DNA of 64,000 nt, taken from contig JADNRY010000320.1 of the NCBI GenBank assembly GCA_015501585.1, positions 1 to 64,000 on the forward strand, given 5' to 3'. The translations under genes and the position numbers were made by a program. Within the stretch, counting starts at the first letter, position 1. Every line of letters begins with the position of its first letter. The notes beneath the pieces are model-generated. The model saw nothing but the letters and a program-made list of their open reading frames with translations, had not been told where the DNA came from and ran no database searches. Positions 12,237 through 23,206 of this stretch are shown piece after piece. The stretch comes from Rhodocollybia butyracea. Its lineage: Eukaryota; Basidiomycota; Agaricomycetes; Agaricales; Omphalotaceae.

Positions 12237-13361
12237 ATGGATCACCGTGTCTGCGCAGGTGGCTTGACATCCGGCCAAACATTTGAACAGCAATGGACGT
12301 CTGCTGGGGTTCCCTTATCTCACTACAGACACCCGTCTTACTATGGACAGAATCTAATGTGCCAGCCACAAACTTCAGCGAGCACTGATGCGCCGGAACA
12401 GTCCACCGTTTGGCAGGAAAGTTGGGTGGCCTGTGACACAGAGAATGCGGAGACTACTGAAAATTCAAAGGCCCATGAGATCAGCGATAACTTATTGAAG
12501 GAGTTCCATAAAATCTACAGAGGACCGGGAACAAAAGCCGAAAAACGAGAGCTGAATCAAAAGTACCGTAATCTTGTTCGTATTCAAAATATTTTGGCAG
12601 ATCCATTTACTGATAGTTACAACCAGGCGTGCGATCGATGCTACCACAAAGGAATCGAATGCACCAGCGATGAGTTTACACTCCTGTGTAAACAATGCAC
12701 CTACTCGACGGGGTGTACGAAGAGGGACTTTCTGAAGAGAATGCGAGTTCAAGAGAGGATGAACATCAATGACTCTGAATATGCTGCCCTTTACAATGCC
12801 TCTGGTTTCGGTCCGCAAAAAAGCCTACATGCTGAGGAACAGCGAGTGAGCCGAAGGTTGAAGAAGCTCCGTGACAAGGACGATGAAATCTTCAACAGGG
12901 AGGAGAAAATAAGGGATGACGAGGAGAGGCTCAGAATCCAAAAGGAGAGACTCTGCATCAAAAAAGAGAGACTCCAGTCCAAGGAGGAGGCTCTCCGCAT
13001 CAGGGAAGAGCATCTTCAGCGTTTCGCCCCCATGTTTACTGGCTCCGAGGAGCAGCGAGTGCACTCTTATGCGGGAATCGAAGATACGCCCTCTCCCTCC
13101 TCCCAAGATTCTGCTTCGCACGGCTCCTCCAGTATTATGCACCCCATGAATTTGAACTTTCCTACAACATTTTCTACTGGTCTCATTCCTCCGGCATCAT
13201 TATCGTTTGAATTTGAAGAGTCCTTTTTGCCCACTCCTTTAGCAGAGGGCCATCTGCGGCTGCCATTGGTGAATACATGTACCCTTGCTATCGAATTTGA
13301 TCACTCAACGTACTTACTAGCCTCCATCATTCATTGCACCAATCGGCGAAACTTGGGCTGA
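12237..13361 (+). CDS. Cys-rich coiled-coil protein, intact single exon
   Basis: A 374-residue open frame from the first ATG (12237) to TGA at 13359-13361. The centre (about residues 132-163) has the spacing C-x2-C-x6-C-x8-C-x2-C-x5-C (ACDRCYHKGIEC, then CKQCTYSTGC), which looks like a metal-binding cluster. It is followed by TKRDFLKRM and a strongly charged coiled coil (about residues 200-265) of repeated EER(L)RI-K-E units. The tail is Ser/Pro-rich. It resembles Cys-cluster proteins common in mushroom genomes but not the Zn2Cys6 pattern; I do not recognise a named family. A DNA- or RNA-binding role is inference from the cluster. No introns and no stops, unlike most of its neighbours. The Ulp1-like relic downstream is on the opposite strand. 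Confidence 0.7.
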   Translation: MDHRVCAGGLTSGQTFEQQWTSAGVPLSHYRHPSYYGQNLMCQPQTSASTDAPEQSTVWQESWVACDTENAETTENSKAHEISDNLLKEFHKIYRGPGTKAEKRELNQKYRNLVRIQNILADPFTDSYNQACDRCYHKGIECTSDEFTLLCKQCTYSTGCTKRDFLKRMRVQERMNINDSEYAALYNASGFGPQKSLHAEEQRVSRRLKKLRDKDDEIFNREEKIRDDEERLRIQKERLCIKKERLQSKEEALRIREEHLQRFAPMFTGSEEQRVHSYAGIEDTPSPSSQDSASHGSSSIMHPMNLNFPTTFSTGLIPPASLSFEFEESFLPTPLAEGHLRLPLVNTCTLAIEFDHSTYLLASIIHCTNRRNLG

Positions 13362-13689
13362 TTCAAGCATGCCTGGGATGCATTGATCAGCAGATGTCAA
13401 AGTCGAATACCACTGTCAAATACCACTGTCATATAGCATGTCTCATTACTCCTCTCTCTTCTGGTGTGTAAAGGGTTCTGAACGTGGGACGTGGGTTGTT
13501 TGTTTTTCTTTTTTACTCAGCTTGTACTTGTACCCCTGAATCTGAAATTTGCTAGCCTGCTAGTGTATGAATCATTCTAAGGGAAAAACAGATAGCATTG
13601 AAGCTACTGCAAAGTGGAACAGCGAGCCCAAAGCAGATACAAAGCTCCTTAGCAACATTTAGCTAGATATCCGGACATTGCCAAGATGT
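13362..13689. other. Intergenic gap
   Basis: Between convergent genes. I see a T-rich run (GGTTGTTTGTTTTTCTTTTTT) near 13495 and nothing else. Confidence 0.4.
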
Positions 13690-15060
13690 ACTCAGTAGAG
13701 TTGGGAGGGAAGATCGTGGGACAACATCCCGGCTCGGGTCCAATCTCATCGTAGCGAAAGCGATTCACCATGATAGCCAAGTTGTTGAGCCGTCTTGAGG
13801 CGTTATACCAAATGAAAGCGGCAGAAGCGTACTAGTTTGTCACCATGCGGACGAATCGCACAACTCACGCGGCGCCACTTTCATCGACTCCTTGTACTAC
13901 CAAAAAATATGTAAATGAGGAAGAATTGGATATAGTGACGAAGCACTCACATTCGTTATGATTAAGTTCTTCTCCATACATATCTACAACGTCATGCTTT
14001 GAGCCTACAGGCTCTTCATATCGAGCAGCGGAAGTGAAAATCATTAATTGGAATGAACGCGCGATCCCAGTTTGTAAGTCCTTGGGCCTTCTACTCTCGA
14101 CTTAGCGAAACCCGTAAACCAAAATAAGAATCGTACCTCAGCAGTGCGACACCACTTTTGCACGCCCAGTTCATCTTCTGAGGTCAAGGTCCCGGTTTTG
14201 GCGTGCACACACTGAGTATCCTGAAAAAGGAACTTGCAGGCAAACCAAGTGCCGAGTCCAAGAGTTCTCAGGGATTTGGAGCACCACCTATTGACGAGAT
14301 ATTTTACAACATCATCATCTACCCATCATTGAACACCGAGTGTTTCGAAACTTCGGCGAAGAAATTGCGATAGCGCTACTTTGCCACGCTTCACTGCCTG
14401 CAATCGCATTAAAACTTGAACATGGCATGACCCAAAAAATATCCGTACCATCATCATTGACCTAAGAGTTTCCGACGTTTCGTCAGGATAGGCATCCAAT
14501 ATATGGAACAGGGCAATCTCCGTGGACGATATAATTTCGGGAAAGTATTGGCGCAGGTGATAAAGATTGCATAGGATAGTAGGTTCTCGTGCTGATAGAG
14601 GCAAGCGGTAAAGTTCCTCTCGATGATGGGGAGACAACAGAGAAGATCCTCCAAGCCACGCAATCGTTCGAGTCGAAGCTGAGATTGCTGGTAGAAATTT
14701 CTCTTCTGTTGTTGTAAAAGTGGACCAAACACCTGAGCGCTGTTTGTCGTGATATCATTTGAGGCAGATAGAACATCCGTAGAGCGACAATGTGAAATAA
14801 GCGTCGACAGCTCTTTGAGGTGTTTGGCAGCGGGATTTTGCATCTGTCCGAAGGGGGAGTCTGAGACAGTGCACCTTCGTAGTTCGTCTGTTTGTCCGGC
14901 AGGAAGCTCTGAGACGTAGCGACGGAAATTCATGACTTTGAATCATAAATTCAGCCACCGCTAATACCTCCGAGTATTTAACTCTGAAATATGGAACATC
15001 CTTCATTTTCATCGTCTCACGATGTCCCAACAAGCAAGAACCCTGCCTCTCAAAGCGAGT
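13690..15060 (-). pseudogene. Ulp1-like cysteine protease, copy B, broken
   Basis: It aligns piece by piece with copy A (2009-3574). The helical N-terminal region is in two frames (ILDAYPDETSETLRSM matches LDEYPEEAEARLRVLL of copy A). Then come FETLGVQ, a TGA at 14326-14328, and WVDDDVVKYLVNRWC matching NRWINDEVVNYFVGKWC. After that TLGLGTWFACKFLF and, past an intron, NWDRAFIPINDFHF matching WDSVFIPINDKHHW. The Trp of the catalytic HW motif is lost, further stops follow, and I find no equivalent of the Cys box NGYDCG. The TGA sits where copy A has Arg, so CGA to TGA is the simplest change. A likely ATG is at 14933. Two frameshifts are visible between 14450 and 14650. The boundaries are approximate. 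Confidence 0.62.
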
Positions 15061-16097
15061 CGAAGGAAACGTAGGATGAAGGGTGAGTCCTGATGCCAAT
15101 CCAGCACTTCTGTATACAGACGCCTTGGACTAAAACCTTCCTGTCAGTTAATGATAGGAAGACGAGAGAATTTTATCGCACAGCAAACTGAGAGTTATTT
15201 CCAAATGCAACATATGGCAGAGCTCCCCTTTCTTCGTAGAATGAGGGTTCGATACACCAAAAGTCGAGTTCCCAGATATACGCAGACTAATGGACATTTG
15301 CAGCAGGTTTTACCAAACGTCGAACAACCAAAGGGAGCCTGCACAGCTGGTTAGCCAGTCAATTACTTTGCTCGTGCACTCACCTTACATCAATAGATAT
15401 ACCAAACAGTGCACCAAATACACCAGAGATACCAACTGCACCAAATACACCAAACGTACGATATCCGAGTCCTCGTGCAGGAAACCTTTTGACGCGACAG
15501 ATGGCGTACCGTGACCTCGCAGAGCTATTTCCCTAATACTTAAGCCTCAGTTATGATCGTCGAATGAATGAAAGCACATACTGATCATTTGCAAAAAGTT
15601 CTATACTAGTGCCTATAGGTCGGCGGTAGCTGAATTCAACAGCCTCGCACCGGGCCGGATATATATCAAATGACGCCCGCGGTTTTGTCAGTTAGCGTCT
15701 TCCAGACTTAGTGCTCAGCGCTCAGTACTCAGTAGAGAGAAGGATGAATCATGGCTTGTGGTGGTAACAAAGTTCTCTTATCTAATTTAAGCATCCAGTT
15801 TCAATTTCAGTGGATGACACGAAACTGACAGTGCCCCTATGTGTGATATTCTCCAACACAGCTGCTCTCTTAGTGCCTGCAGCACATAGCCGTCTTATCA
15901 TTTGTGTTTTATGGTTCGATAAATAAGGCACTGAAACACCCACTTTCAATCTGTGTTGTGGACGTTCTGTCAGTTCATGAAAGTTGAAACAGATTCACAT
16001 TAGTACTAGTATATTGTCTGATATGTATATTTACTCCGAAAAAAAATGATTGACATTCATCCAGTAAGTTCATCTCAGTTGCAAAACAAAAGGCAGC
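15061..16097. other. Gap with a short imperfect repeat
   Basis: Holds CACCAAATACACCA-type imperfect repeats at about 15395-15450. I see no gene that can be defended. Confidence 0.4.
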
Positions 16098-16190
16098 GCC
16101 CTCGTGGGGAATTGAACCCCAATCTACCTCCAAATGCATTTACCGCAGAGCTAACAAGTAAGGTCATGCTAACCATTGCACTACGTGGGC
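16098..16190 (-). tRNA. tRNA-like sequence with an enlarged anticodon region, isotype undetermined
   Basis: The minus strand begins GCCCACGTAGTGCAATGG, with an A-box-like TAGTGCAATGGTTAGC, and has a perfect T arm (GGGG TTCAATT CCCC) and a 3' strand CGAGGGC that pairs with the 5' strand except for one A-A. A possible anticodon stem ACCTT/GAGGT encloses about 29 nt, so an intron or an insertion must be assumed. I cannot fix the anticodon. Confidence 0.5.
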
Positions 16191-16454
16191 TGTATAATTT
16201 ATACAGTGCAACTGTCAAAGGTGCTGAGGAAGGAATTCGTCATAAGCAATTGCTGCATTGTACTCAGATGTGTCCTGGTCATTTTTGGGTCGGTTACTAA
16301 CTCGGGACTGTTACACGCAAAAATATTTCCTGACCTTTGTAGATTCAATAGGTATAACCAGTAACGCCGGTACACGGCAGTGCCCGCTACCTCCCTAAGC
16401 AAACACCTGAAAGCATCCAACAAGGCCAAGGCCTCACAACATTTCTGACAGCTC

Positions 16455-19400
16455 AAAAGAGATACGACATGTGCGACATATGCCATGGATGTTCTTCCAA
16501 ATCTTGGAACAAGCGCGATCGAAAACTCAAGCACCATAAGACCCTCTACCCTAAAGAGGTAGTGGGAATAACATAACATTACAGTTTCCGATTCGCGCAA
16601 GACTTTCGCAAATGAGGCATGGTCGACTGAATCTTTTGAAACCATCATACAAGTCGGGTCTGTAGCTGGGTACCTAGAGCGACACATAAAACAGACTAAG
16701 GATGATGCGCATAAGCAGGAATTTGTGCGCCAAGAGAGAACACAAATAGATAGAGTATCCAAAACTATCGAAAGAGTAGAAGCACTTGCTCGTTCTCGCC
16801 TTCCCAGCCATGCACAGCGTCAGCCTTTACAACAGCCTAATGATAATCTAAAATTAGGCTCCAACGAGGCCATGCATGTAGATTTGTACAACATAAATGA
16901 CCAAGAAGAATATAGCGATTCCGAAGATGAAGATGATTCCGAAGATGAAGACAGTTACTCCAACTTTGGACTTGACCCTGGTTACGGAGATGAGACTGAT
17001 CATGGGAATTCAGACATTGAAGACAATGTGTCTGATTGTCCATCATTACTTTCACTGTCCGATGATGAATCTGACTCTTCCAGCTGGCAAGGAGGTATGT
17101 TCAGCTTTATTTAAAATCTTGTAGTTGTGCAACTACTAATCAGTGAATGACTCAATCATATGCAGACTTCGAAGATGATGATATGCCAGATGTGTTAATG
17201 GAGCCTGAAGCAGAAGCCGGGTTTGACTTCCTACCCCCCCTGAAATCGGCTAGCCCAAACTTCCCTGATTACTCAACAAGTGGCATCCACTCTGATCCCA
17301 CATATCCATCCAAAGACATTGATATGGGAGAGGTTTCTGAAACTGGCTCCTCTAATTCGGATACTGGGGCCTCTTCTATGATAGACCGTGACTCAGATAT
17401 GAACACCTCTTCTGACCCCGAGGCCTCAGGAGAGTCTGAGGCTTCTTCATCTCCAAGATGTTTCAATTTAGCCGGCATCCTCAACAGTGTTGATGACAAA
17501 GATTAGCCAAGAACTTGGCAATGGAACGATACTGCTGGTAAGGTGATCAACAAATGTAAAACTGTCTATGAACGATGGGAAAGTATTTTAAAATCGAAAG
17601 GGCAACAGGAACTTAGTAGTGGTACTACTACTCATGATGATAATCTTGATCAGAAGTGCTATCACCCTTTTGCTTCCCAGTTGGATTGGAAAATTGCACA
17701 GTGGGCAGTCACAGAAAAGATTTCTCAAAAAGCTCTTGATCGCCTGCTTAACGTTCCTCAGGTAAAGTCTTTCAAATATTTTTTGATGACTCGCTCCAGT
17801 GGCAGTAGTCACTGAGAAGCTGTAGTAGTATTCAAGGTTGTTGACTTTTCAAATCTCATAGGTACAGCAAAAATTAGGTCTATCTTATGAAAACTCCCGA
17901 GGTATGCTAAAGTGCATTGATGAAATCCCCGAGAGATGTGGAAAATGGCGGACTAAACAATTATCATTCCATGATAAACCTGGTGAACATTTCACTGTGT
18001 ATCATCGGGACCCAGTTAAAGCAATCAAAGCACTCTGGGGTGATCCTGCCTTTGCTGAACACTTGGTGTACAAACCAGGAAAGCTTTTTCGTGGGGCAGA
18101 ACAGACTGAAAACAATCGTATCTACTCTGAGATGTGGACTACGGGTTTTTGGAATGCAGTGCAGGTGTGTAATTGAACTTATCTGTCGGCTGCCACTTCT
18201 TGCAAATCTCAATTCAAAACCTAGCATGCAATTCCGTTTGGAGGGACAGTCTGTCCTGTGATTATAGCCTCTGATAAAACAAATCTGACCAGATTCTCAG
18301 GGAACAAATCGGCGTACCCGGTATATCTCACAATTGGCAATTTGCCCAAGGCTTTAAGGAGGAAGCCCAGTGCCCGGGCATGTGTCCTTATTGATTATCT
18401 CTCGGTCGATAAGCCAAATAAACAAGGCCTTACAAAAAAAGATCTTAAATTATGAACGTATGAAATTTTTCATCGTTCTATGGCTCATGTGCTGGAACCA
18501 TTAAAATCTGCTGGAAATCCAAAAACAGGGGGGATAGAAATGGTTGGAGGCGATAGCAATGTGAGGAAAGTCTATCCTCTGCTCTGTACATATGTTGCAG
18601 ACTATCCCGAACAATGTCTCATAACATGCACAAAGTATGGCACCTGTCCAAAGTGCCAGCGAAAGGCAAATGACTTGGGTCTTGCCAGTGCTGGGGATTC
18701 TCGGACAGTGTTATGGACCCTAGGAATAATGAAAGAAGCTCATGATACTTCAGTAGCTAATCAGAAGGCTACTCTGGGCCAAGATTCAAATTCCATGCGA
18801 AAAAGCAAGAGTCGCGCACATACCCTTGCTATGAAGCACAATGTTGCTGGGGGAATTGAACCTTTTTGGAAAGACTTTCCTCTAACGGACATTCATGATT
18901 GCATCACCCCTGATATTCTCCACCAGTGTTATCAGGGAGTATTCAAGCATCTACTTAAATGGGTGCAAGAAATTGTAGGTGAAAATGAACTTGATGAGCG
19001 ATTCCAAGTCCTACTGCCTACATGTGGAGTACGTCATTTCAAAAAGGGGATAGCAGATTTCAGCCAGGTAACTGGAACTGAGCATAAGCACATAGCACAT
19101 ATCCTCCTTGCATCTCTAACAGGCAAAGTTGACCAAAGGGGAATCGTAGCTTGCAAAGCCTTGTTGAATTTCATACACCTTGCTCAGTATCCTTCACATG
19201 ATGAGGATACCCTTGGCTATATGGATTTAGAACTAAATGTCTGGCACAAAAATAAGGCTTACTTTGTCGAACAACAGACTACCAAAGATCAAATCAACAT
19301 TCCCAAATTCCATTCTCTGCTTCATTATGTAAATTCCATCAAGTGGCTTGGCACAACTGATAACTACAACACAGAAGCATTTGAGCGTTTCCATATAGAC

Positions 19401-20577
19401 ATGGCAAAAGAAGCCTGGGATGCCACCAATAAACGCGATCACTTCCCTCAGATGACCCAGTGGCTTTCAAGACAAGAAAAAATATCGTCATTTGATTTTT
19501 ATAGAAACTGGATTAATTCTACTAGTACCAATCAGGGTGCACAGAAAAATGATATTACTCTGAAGCTTGATGTTGCCAAACTTGGGTTAAAAAAGAGACA
19601 GATTCTGAACAGTGATCAAAGAGCCGCCACTGCTACTCCTGCCAGTACTAGTAATGCTAATACCAAAACATTGCTGCAGACCAACATCCGAATAGCTAAA
19701 CACCCACATGAGACAAGAAAAAGTCTTAATGCAATTGCAAATTCTCATAATGCACCTGGTTTTATACTGGCATCGAAGCTTTATATAAACTCTCTTCTTC
19801 CAAAAGAAGGACAGGTTACGAAAGCAGAAGCTTTATCAATAGGATGTTTTCCTTTTACTTTACTCGATGTTTGGCACCATTTTAAATTTACACCTGTGAA
19901 TCTGTTTGATGATGCGTCAGATGTGCCAAAAGAAATAGTAAGAGCTGCCCCTTCTTCCATCAAAAAAAACTCCAGATCAAAGTCAAAGTCTCAATATGAT
20001 ACAGTGATAATATTGATCAATGATGAAGCTGAATCTACGGCAGTAAGAGGCTGTAGGGTTGCCAGACTTAGGGTCATATTCCGGCTCCCTAACGTGGTAA
20101 AAAGACTTGGGCAAAGATCTGAAGAGGACGCTCCCCCAAACTGGCCCAAGGCTGAAACACCTCTTGCATATGTTACATGGTTTTCTCGATTTAAAAATGT
20201 ACCTGATAGTAAAAATGGAATGTATCGCATACAACCATCAGTCAGTGCCTCGAATGGCACTCCTCAAGGTGAAATCATTCCATTGTCAGATATTAGACAG
20301 AGACATGACAATGGAATGATTTCACCTTGAGGAGTGCCATTCGAGGCACTGACTGATGGTTGTATGCGATACATTCCATTTTTACTATCAGGTACATTTT
20401 TAAATCGAGAAAACCATGTAACATATGCAAGAGGTGTTTCAGCCTTGGGCCAGTTTGGGGGAGCGTCCTCTTCAGATCTTTGCCCAAGTCTTTTTACCAG
20501 GTAGACCTGGCGACAACAAGTACTTGGACCCTAAATTGGACACCCTAACCACTCCCCCATCAGCACATTTCAAATAA
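16455..20577 (+). pseudogene. Plavaka-type CACTA transposase, decayed
   Basis: Plavaka elements are CACTA-superfamily cut-and-paste transposons of Agaricomycetes. Pieces in order: a possible Cys/His box YDMCDICHGCSSK (16460); an acidic region (16860-17500); PFASQLDWKIAQWAV (17670); then, across introns 17762-17861 and 18165-18224, RIYSEMWTTGFWNAVQ and IIASDKTNLTRFSGNKSAY; then the long exon with YEIFHRSM, GTCPKCQRK, and the acidic/His core DIHDCITPDILHQCYQGVF (18895). KFHSLLHYV and TEAFERFHIDMAK follow (19310-19400). Disablements: TAG at 17504-17506 and TGA at 18453-18455 (KL-stop-TYEIFHRSM, CGA-like), plus a rearranged 3' end where a 194-bp inverted copy replaces part of the C-terminus. The last codons GDNKYLDPKLD run to TAA at 20575. 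I did not find the element ends. Confidence 0.82.
20095..20499. repeat. 194-bp inverted duplication of the transposase 3' end
   Basis: Arm 1 (20095-20288) is coding sequence of the Plavaka transposase. Arm 2 (20306-20499) is its reverse complement, apparently without mismatch. The spacer is 17 nt (20289-20305). The duplicated arm reads the same peptide as arm 1 on the opposite strand, and the original reading frame ends in the second arm. Confidence 0.9.
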
Positions 20578-21125
20578 GTAGTGATTAATCTGCCTTTGTA
20601 AATCGTGGAATATCATTTGCCTTGATCGTGAACATCTCGTGTCGGCTGAATGGTACCGTATCATCAATGACAAGACTTTCTCATCCTATTCCCCGTTGAC
20701 AAAGCACATCTTATATGAACTTGGGGCTTTACCAGTTTCCGCCCTCAATTTGAGGAGATTGGAGCCTTCGTTAAACTTGTCGTTAAAGGTAGTCTTCCTA
20801 GCAACGTGCCAGTTATTACTACTGCAGCATGTGCACCAGGTGAAGCTACACATGCACTTTGCACATCGTTGGGGATGAATGGAGCTTCCTTTGGACTGTA
20901 ATACGATATTACACAGCCCATGACAGCTGAAAGTGCCAGTCCCATACAGGTCCCTACGCCGACGCAGGCGGCAAGCTCGACTCTGGTAAAGAAGGTAAAC
21001 TACGAGGCCAACGCAGGGATGGTACTAGCCAATGCCCGTACAGACTAGCTGTTACAGCTACCTATCTAATTCTACCCTAACATGATTATGATCTTATTAG
21101 TTCTAAAGTAGAGAAGTACTACCAA
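20578..21125. other. Gap after the Plavaka relic
   Basis: A short open stretch (about 20755-20900, reading VTTAACAPGEATHAL-like residues after small shifts) may be a gene fragment, but I do not recognise it. Nothing else is seen. Confidence 0.3.
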
Positions 21126-21207
21126 GGTCCAATAGTGTAGAGGTTAACATGCACAATGGCTTGATGATAGACCTCCGTGAGATCCAGGTTCGAGTCCTGG
21201 TTGGACC
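21126..21207 (+). tRNA. tRNA-like gene, best match tRNA-Gln, with an insertion in the anticodon region
   Basis: The acceptor strands GGTCCAA (21126-21132) and TTGGACC (21201-21207) pair perfectly. The T arm CCAGG-TTCGAGT-CCTGG is perfect. The D-arm/A-box is TAGTGTAGAGGTTAAC. The GGTCC... start and this D arm resemble fungal tRNA-Gln. The anticodon arm (CACAATGG...CCTCCGTG) is too long and pairs poorly, so it is either intron-containing or a pseudogene. Confidence 0.55.
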
Positions 21208-23206
21208 GTACCGTCAACCAGGACTTATGGCCTTGTATTTTGATTTCTTTTGGCAGTGACTCAAAGTAATTTTCTTTGTGAGCTATGAAATGGCTATGTC
21301 ATACTGGAAGATGAGTTGCTTTGCATACTGTCCGACGCGTGTCATATTCTCCTTCTCCTCACGAAAGCTTATAACAACATAATTTTCACGTGATTTCGGA
21401 CTCTTTCAATTTCACTGCCATTTCCAGTCGTCGACCATCATCATGACACTGACAGACATCTCTTTCCACCTCGCCTGCACGGGCCCCGCAGAGCAGATCT
21501 TTACACTTCTGAACCTGATTTCAACCAATCGCTGGCCTTCCTGGAAACTGAAAGAGATTTTTTGTCACTGATAAGTGTAAGCTTTCGCACATTTGACATC
21601 TTTCTTGCTTTAGCTTTCACTTATCGCTGAAAAGCTTTAGATGTAGACATGGATTCACCGGTATGCTCTGTCAATGTGGATGAGGGGATCCTCCTGCCGA
21701 GCCTCCAGACAACGCCAGCTGTGTATCCAGTGTTTCCGCGACAGGTGTCCCTCAGGCACAAAGCGTTTGTTAGCACAATCTCTTTCAATCTTGATTGTCA
21801 TTACTGTAGCTGACACGGTCTACTGTTTTCTCCACCCCAAGCGTTTTATCGGAAAAGGCTACCAACTCTGATAAACTTCATCCACGCGACGCAATGGATG
21901 CACAATTAGCTCACGACCTCACTGGTGCGTAATGCCAATCTCGCTTTCTTTTCATTACTTGTTCGTTATCTCTTCCATTTCGCACCTGAGTTTTGATGTT
22001 CATCGCTCAGCAATGATGCTACCACTACGAACGTCGAGATCTAGAACGCTGATGTTTCTTCTGGTCACCAGATCTTGATCTCAAGTGATGTTCCCTTGTG
22101 ACGACTAATCAGGGTCAGTGGTGTCATTTCTCTGCTTCCTCAAGTGGTATCCCATACCTCTTTACAGAAAAATCCACTCAACATTCTTCGGTTATATCCA
22201 TGCGTACGTCTCACCCTCTTCGATGCAGAAAAGGTGACTCTACAGTAAGCGACGCACACTTCATTTCCTTACATCTTTACATGTCGTTCACATATATCTC
22301 TTTGTCGACATTTCCTCACAATCATATGTGGTTGGTGGCAGTGACAAAGGCCAAAGTCGATGAACAACGGAAAAGGCATAACAAGGGGTGTGTATCCTAT
22401 CTTATAATACATTTCCGTTTACTAATCTGAGAGCGCTCTCTGCTTGACTTGTGAAGGGATCAACAACCGCTCGGAACTCTCAGCCGCTGAGTCGCTGGGT
22501 CTAGGAGTTGTATGAATTATAGGCTCCCTCCTTTTGCCCTTCTAGCTGAAGACACGATGGTTAAAAACACTTGTTGTAAACGCCGCAATTTGGTCACTTG
22601 GTCGTCGTAGTTCGATACTTATCTTGTCATCATTTGACCTCCGACTCCTGGCCGGAAATACATAGATCTTTAGACAAATCAGGGATGTCGCAGATGAAGA
22701 GACTGTCAATTTCACTGAGACAGCGGTCGGTTGGGAGAAGTATTGATCTTGCCATTATAAGAAAGCTTTTGAAACTTGGTTAACGTCAACGCTGAGCGCT
22801 CATGCACATACCACATGATGCACAATAATAAATTCCTATTTGTCGTGGGAGTTACCGCTTCCCTTCAACATTCAGGTTGCGCTATGCGCTTACATCTGGT
22901 ACTTCTGCTTATACTTTCTCTCCTTAACATTCAGGCCCGCGGGATGACGACCCAATGTAATACCATCTCCTGTTGTTTCATTTGTCTTTGCTACTACCTT
23001 ACCCGCACTGCAAGCATACCCCGAGGGCTCGTCTTTGTGGCCTGGCGGATTGCTGCTTTGCCTTTTTTCTTTCTTCTTCTGCCTCCTTACCATTAACGCC
23101 CTGAGCCAACTTATCCTCGTCACATTCTCTACTGCATTTCTGACTACTTCTACCTCACAGTACGCTCAGGAAAAGAGTTTAGAGCCTATGCGCTTTCTCC
23201 CGGCCT
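21208..23206. other. Gap with a block resembling 27480-27700
   Basis: Positions 21604-21880 share scattered exact matches in the same order with 27478-27700 (ATCGCTGAAAAGCT, GCTCTGTCAATGTGGATG, GTTTGTTAG, GCTGAC, CGTTTTATCGGAA versus CGCTTTATCGGAA). They look like two eroded copies of one sequence. A short ATG frame at 21443 (42 codons) is not supported by anything else. The end of the gap is the 5' region of the gene at 23207. Confidence 0.4.

Noticed and set aside
16199..16762. 187-codon minus-strand open frame opposite the Plavaka start
   Set aside because: The plus strand reads into recognisable transposase exons; the minus frame has no recognisable motif.
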